A stretch of 7,181 nucleotides of DNA, taken from JBCCQL01 sp039414355 (GTDB lineage: Bacteria > Planctomycetota > Planctomycetia > Pirellulales > Lacipirellulaceae). Each line of letters starts with the position of its first letter. Within the stretch, counting starts at the first letter, position 1. The translations under genes and the position numbers were made by a program. The notes under the pieces were generated by a model. That model did not search any database, was not told where the DNA came from, and was given only the letters and a program-made list of their open reading frames with translations. Shown here piece after piece: positions 5,416-7,181 of the stretch. The stretch lies in the NCBI GenBank assembly GCA_039414355.1, contig JBCDJN010000167.1, positions 1-7,181 of the forward strand, in the 5' to 3' direction.

Positions 5416-6405
5416 CTACCGCCGGCCACCGAACGCGTAGCTCGTCCAGGCTTCTGCGCCCTCTTTGCTCGGGAACCACGATGCCTGCGGCTTAGTCCCG
5501 CTGTAGGCGGAGTAGGGCGCCACGTGGCCGGTCTCGGGGTTTCCTAGCCAACCGCGCGTCATGTCGATCGGGAGCAGTTCGATCGTCTCGCCGGCGGGCG
5601 GCGTCTCCTTGGGCAGGCGCAGGCGGATCATCGCCTCGGTCCACGGGATGACCACTTCATTGGCAGACCAGGCGCGCCAGTCGGCCGGCGTTGTTGCGTC
5701 TTGGTCGAAGCTCATCCCCTTCGGCCAGTGCGACTGACCGGGGAGCCAAACCCAAGCACGCGGGGATTGCCGCTTGCGAGCGCTCTCGAAGTGCTCGCGG
5801 ATGTCTTTGGGCCGCCCATCCTTCGCGCCCATGAGATAGAGACCCGGGACACTCTGGGCGACCTCTTCTTCTTCCATGAACGGCTTGCTGCTCGGGTGGC
5901 CGCGGAGCGCGATGTGAAAGGTCACGACCCGCGACGGCATGAAGCGGACAAAGTCCTGCGTGACGCGGCCCCCCATGGAATGGCCCCAGAGGACGAAGGG
6001 GGCGGTTTCTAGCTCGGGGCGATCCAGCGCCGACGCGAACTGCTCGCAGGCGGAGAGCATCGACTGCCCGTAGCCGTTGTCGCGGACACTTCGCGCCTCG
6101 AACTCGCAGTAGAGCATGGCGGCGCCGTTCCGCGCCGCCATGGCACGCCACTCTCGATCCTCAAAGAACAGGCGCCTGCCTGCGGCACGCATGTTGATCG
6201 CGAAGATGACGCGGATCGTCGAGGCGCCCTCAGGAAGCCACAGCTTGTAATGGCTCTCGGCCACCAGTGGATTGAGCTTCGCGACCACGCGAGTCTCATG
6301 CAGAGACCCCTCAGCGTCGTCGCAACCCTTCGCGGCCTGCGCCCCGAGAGTGACGCTGTAGGCGTGACCGACGGTCAACAGCAACGCCGCCAGTCTCGTG
6401 TTCAT
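5416..6405 (-). CDS. Secreted alpha/beta hydrolase with short C-terminal extension
   Basis: This 329-residue protein begins with a likely Sec signal peptide (MNTRLAALLLTVGHAYSVTL, cleavage near residues 22-25). The hydrolase fold follows, with nucleophile elbow LWGHSMGGR (139-147), S143 as catalytic serine. Probable catalytic aspartate is D196 (MGAKDGRPKD) and histidine H226 (PGQSHWPKG). The order and spacing fit an esterase- or peptidase-like serine hydrolase; the substrate cannot be told. After the fold, residues 264-329 form an extra segment with GWLGNPETG, APYSAY and ASWFPSKEGAEAW, which looks like a small separate module. The frame is open upstream to an ATG at 6657, but that stretch is arginine- and proline-rich with no conserved look, and the signal peptide fixes the start at 6405. 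The gene converges with phrB and diverges from the thioredoxin-like gene. It probably acts outside the cytoplasmic membrane and has no visible link to repair. Confidence 0.86.
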   Translation of the reverse strand: MNTRLAALLLTVGHAYSVTLGAQAAKGCDDAEGSLHETRVVAKLNPLVAESHYKLWLPEGASTIRVIFAINMRAAGRRLFFEDREWRAMAARNGAAMLYCEFEARSVRDNGYGQSMLSACEQFASALDRPELETAPFVLWGHSMGGRVTQDFVRFMPSRVVTFHIALRGHPSSKPFMEEEEVAQSVPGLYLMGAKDGRPKDIREHFESARKRQSPRAWVWLPGQSHWPKGMSFDQDATTPADWRAWSANEVVIPWTEAMIRLRLPKETPPAGETIELLPIDMTRGWLGNPETGHVAPYSAYSGTKPQASWFPSKEGAEAWTSYAFGGRR

Positions 6406-6620
6406 GGCGCCCCCAGTCGAATTTTCCTGGCCAATGATCTTGATGCCAAGCCACCCGGCGACTCCCGGGGTCGCGGCGGCCCCAACACTAAGGTACTCGG
6501 TCGAGAAGTGGCGGGAGGGAGCCGCTGTGTTCTCGCCCGATCTCGTCGCAGAGATTCGACGCCGGCCTCGCCCCGTCGGCGTGGGCGCTTTCGGTGCGGG
6601 CGACGCGGCTCCCAAGCTAC

Positions 6621-6643
6621 CGATTGGCGGCAGCTGCCAATCG
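6621..6643. promoter_or_regulatory. Perfect 8+7+8 palindrome, candidate operator
   Basis: The arms CGATTGGC (6621-6628) and GCCAATCG (6636-6643) are exact reverse complements around a 7-nt spacer. Two further G-T and G-C pairs could extend the stem inward. The centre, 6632, is about 60 nt before the predicted start of transcription. That is a usual position for an upstream activator site. It may also serve the divergent hydrolase. No T-tract follows, so a terminator is less likely. Confidence 0.55.
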
Positions 6644-6656
6644 CCCGCCGGGCGCA

Positions 6657-6685
6657 TTGCAACTCGATTGCATGTGCGCTAGAAT
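6657..6685 (+). promoter_or_regulatory. Sigma-70-type promoter for the thioredoxin-like gene
   Basis: A -35 box TTGCAA (6657-6662), a 17-nt spacer and a -10 box TAGAAT (6680-6685) match the consensus at 4/6 and 5/6 positions with ideal spacing. Transcription would start near 6691, leaving an 88-90 nt leader. The prediction is from sequence alone, but it is by far the best promoter match I see in the window. Confidence 0.6.
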
Positions 6686-6779
6686 CTGAAGGCTGCGGCG
6701 ACCGCTGGGTCCTTATTCTCCGACCTCCGGTCAGAGACCCGCAGCTCCGTAGGTTTCCCCTTAGCCGTGCAGGAAAACG

Positions 6780-7181
6780 ATGAATTGCCGACTCTACGCA
6801 GGGTTCGCGGCGTCGCTGCTGGCGGCCGCTGGGTGCCAAACCCATCTTCAGGCGCCGCCAGTCGGCCTGTTAGCCGAGCCAACGCCGTACGTGACTCTCG
6901 ACGAGCTGAGCGGCGCTCTGTCCTATGACGACAGTCTGGTGCTCGTTGAGTTTTGCGTTCCCGTTAGTTGCTCCCGATGCAGCACGATGAGAGACTCGAT
7001 CGATCAGTTGGCGAGCGAGCGGCGGGGCAGGCTCACCGTTCGCCGCGTCGACCTCCGGCAGCATCCTCAGCTCACGTGGGAGTTTGAGCTCGCCACGTGT
7101 CCCAGCTACATCGTGTTCCGCGACGGCGAAGAGGTTTTTCGAGCGTCCTATCCAACGTCAGTCGACATCATCGCGGCGGCC
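6780..7181 (+). CDS. Thioredoxin-fold lipoprotein, N-terminal part (runs off right edge)
   Basis: 134 residues are visible, open at the right edge. The N-terminus is a short lipoprotein-type signal: MNCRLY, a hydrophobic stretch, then LLAAAGC with C19 as likely lipidated cysteine. The -3 residue is Ala, not the preferred Leu. The thioredoxin fold follows: strand LVLVEF (53-58), redox motif C64-S-R-C67, strand RLTVRRVDL (84-92) and a cis-proline-type loop TCPSYIVFRDG (106-116, P108). It likely acts as a thiol-disulfide protein anchored to a membrane outside the cytoplasm. Odd points are C59 in place of the usual tryptophan after VEF, one extra residue before the CxxC, and C107 just before the cis-proline. 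An AGGA motif about 8 nt upstream of ATG 6780 is a fair ribosome binding site. Partner and substrate are unknown. Confidence 0.85.
   Translation, partial: MNCRLYAGFAASLLAAAGCQTHLQAPPVGLLAEPTPYVTLDELSGALSYDDSLVLVEFCVPVSCSRCSTMRDSIDQLASERRGRLTVRRVDLRQHPQLTWEFELATCPSYIVFRDGEEVFRASYPTSVDIIAAA

Larger units (their letters stand above)
6406..6779. other. Divergent intergenic region, 374 nt
   Basis: This spacer lies between the hydrolase start (minus) and the thioredoxin-like start (plus). It contains a palindrome (6621-6643), a plus-strand promoter (6657-6685) and a leader with possible stems. Between 6406 and 6620 I see GC-rich sequence with an open minus-strand frame but no convincing gene. I also find no clear promoter for the hydrolase. 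Confidence 0.7.

Noticed and set aside
821..5511. GTAGGCGGA occurring four times (821, 2239, 5391, 5503)
   Set aside because: Two copies encode Ser-Ala-Tyr in genes and one spans a stop codon. Positions are irregular, so composition and codon bias explain it.
6406..6657. 84-residue N-terminal extension of the hydrolase
   Set aside because: It is low-complexity and arginine/proline-rich, and it would bury the signal peptide that starts at residue 1 of the 6405 start.

Overview
The window is high-GC bacterial DNA. Its tightly packed genes mostly lack clear Shine-Dalgarno sites, and its spacers hold short-period repeats. I infer a member of the Planctomycetota, probably Pirellulales-like. This rests on gene content, the secreted hydrolase type and the spacer style, not on any marker gene.

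Positions 1-3635 hold four minus-strand genes in one direction, transcribed right to left. They are a cryptochrome/photolyase-family flavoprotein (3635-2127), a Nei-type DNA glycosylase (2033-1245), a small DUF3253 protein (1042-809) and the N-terminal 260 residues of an Lhr-type helicase (781 to the left edge). Divergently, 3840-5393 (+) encodes a second, unrelated photolyase of the iron-sulfur PhrB/CryB type. Together this is a DNA-damage repair island: two flavin photolyases for UV lesions, a base-excision glycosylase for oxidised bases, and a repair-linked helicase. The small DUF3253 protein is its least understood member.

The right part, 5416-7181, appears unrelated. It has a secreted alpha/beta hydrolase (minus strand, converging on the photolyase) and the start of a thioredoxin-fold lipoprotein (plus strand, cut by the right edge). 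These two diverge from a 374-bp spacer with a perfect 8+8 palindrome, a good sigma-70-type promoter and a potentially structured leader.

The most unusual signal is in the spacers. Two of the three spacers of the repair island hold long inverted repeats whose arms are tandem 9-nt units (1055-1237 and 3738-3819). The unit sequences differ, but the design is the same. The third spacer holds a 7-nt tandem repeat followed by a small GTAA-loop hairpin. I see no CRISPR, tRNA, rRNA, transposase or classical defence system here.
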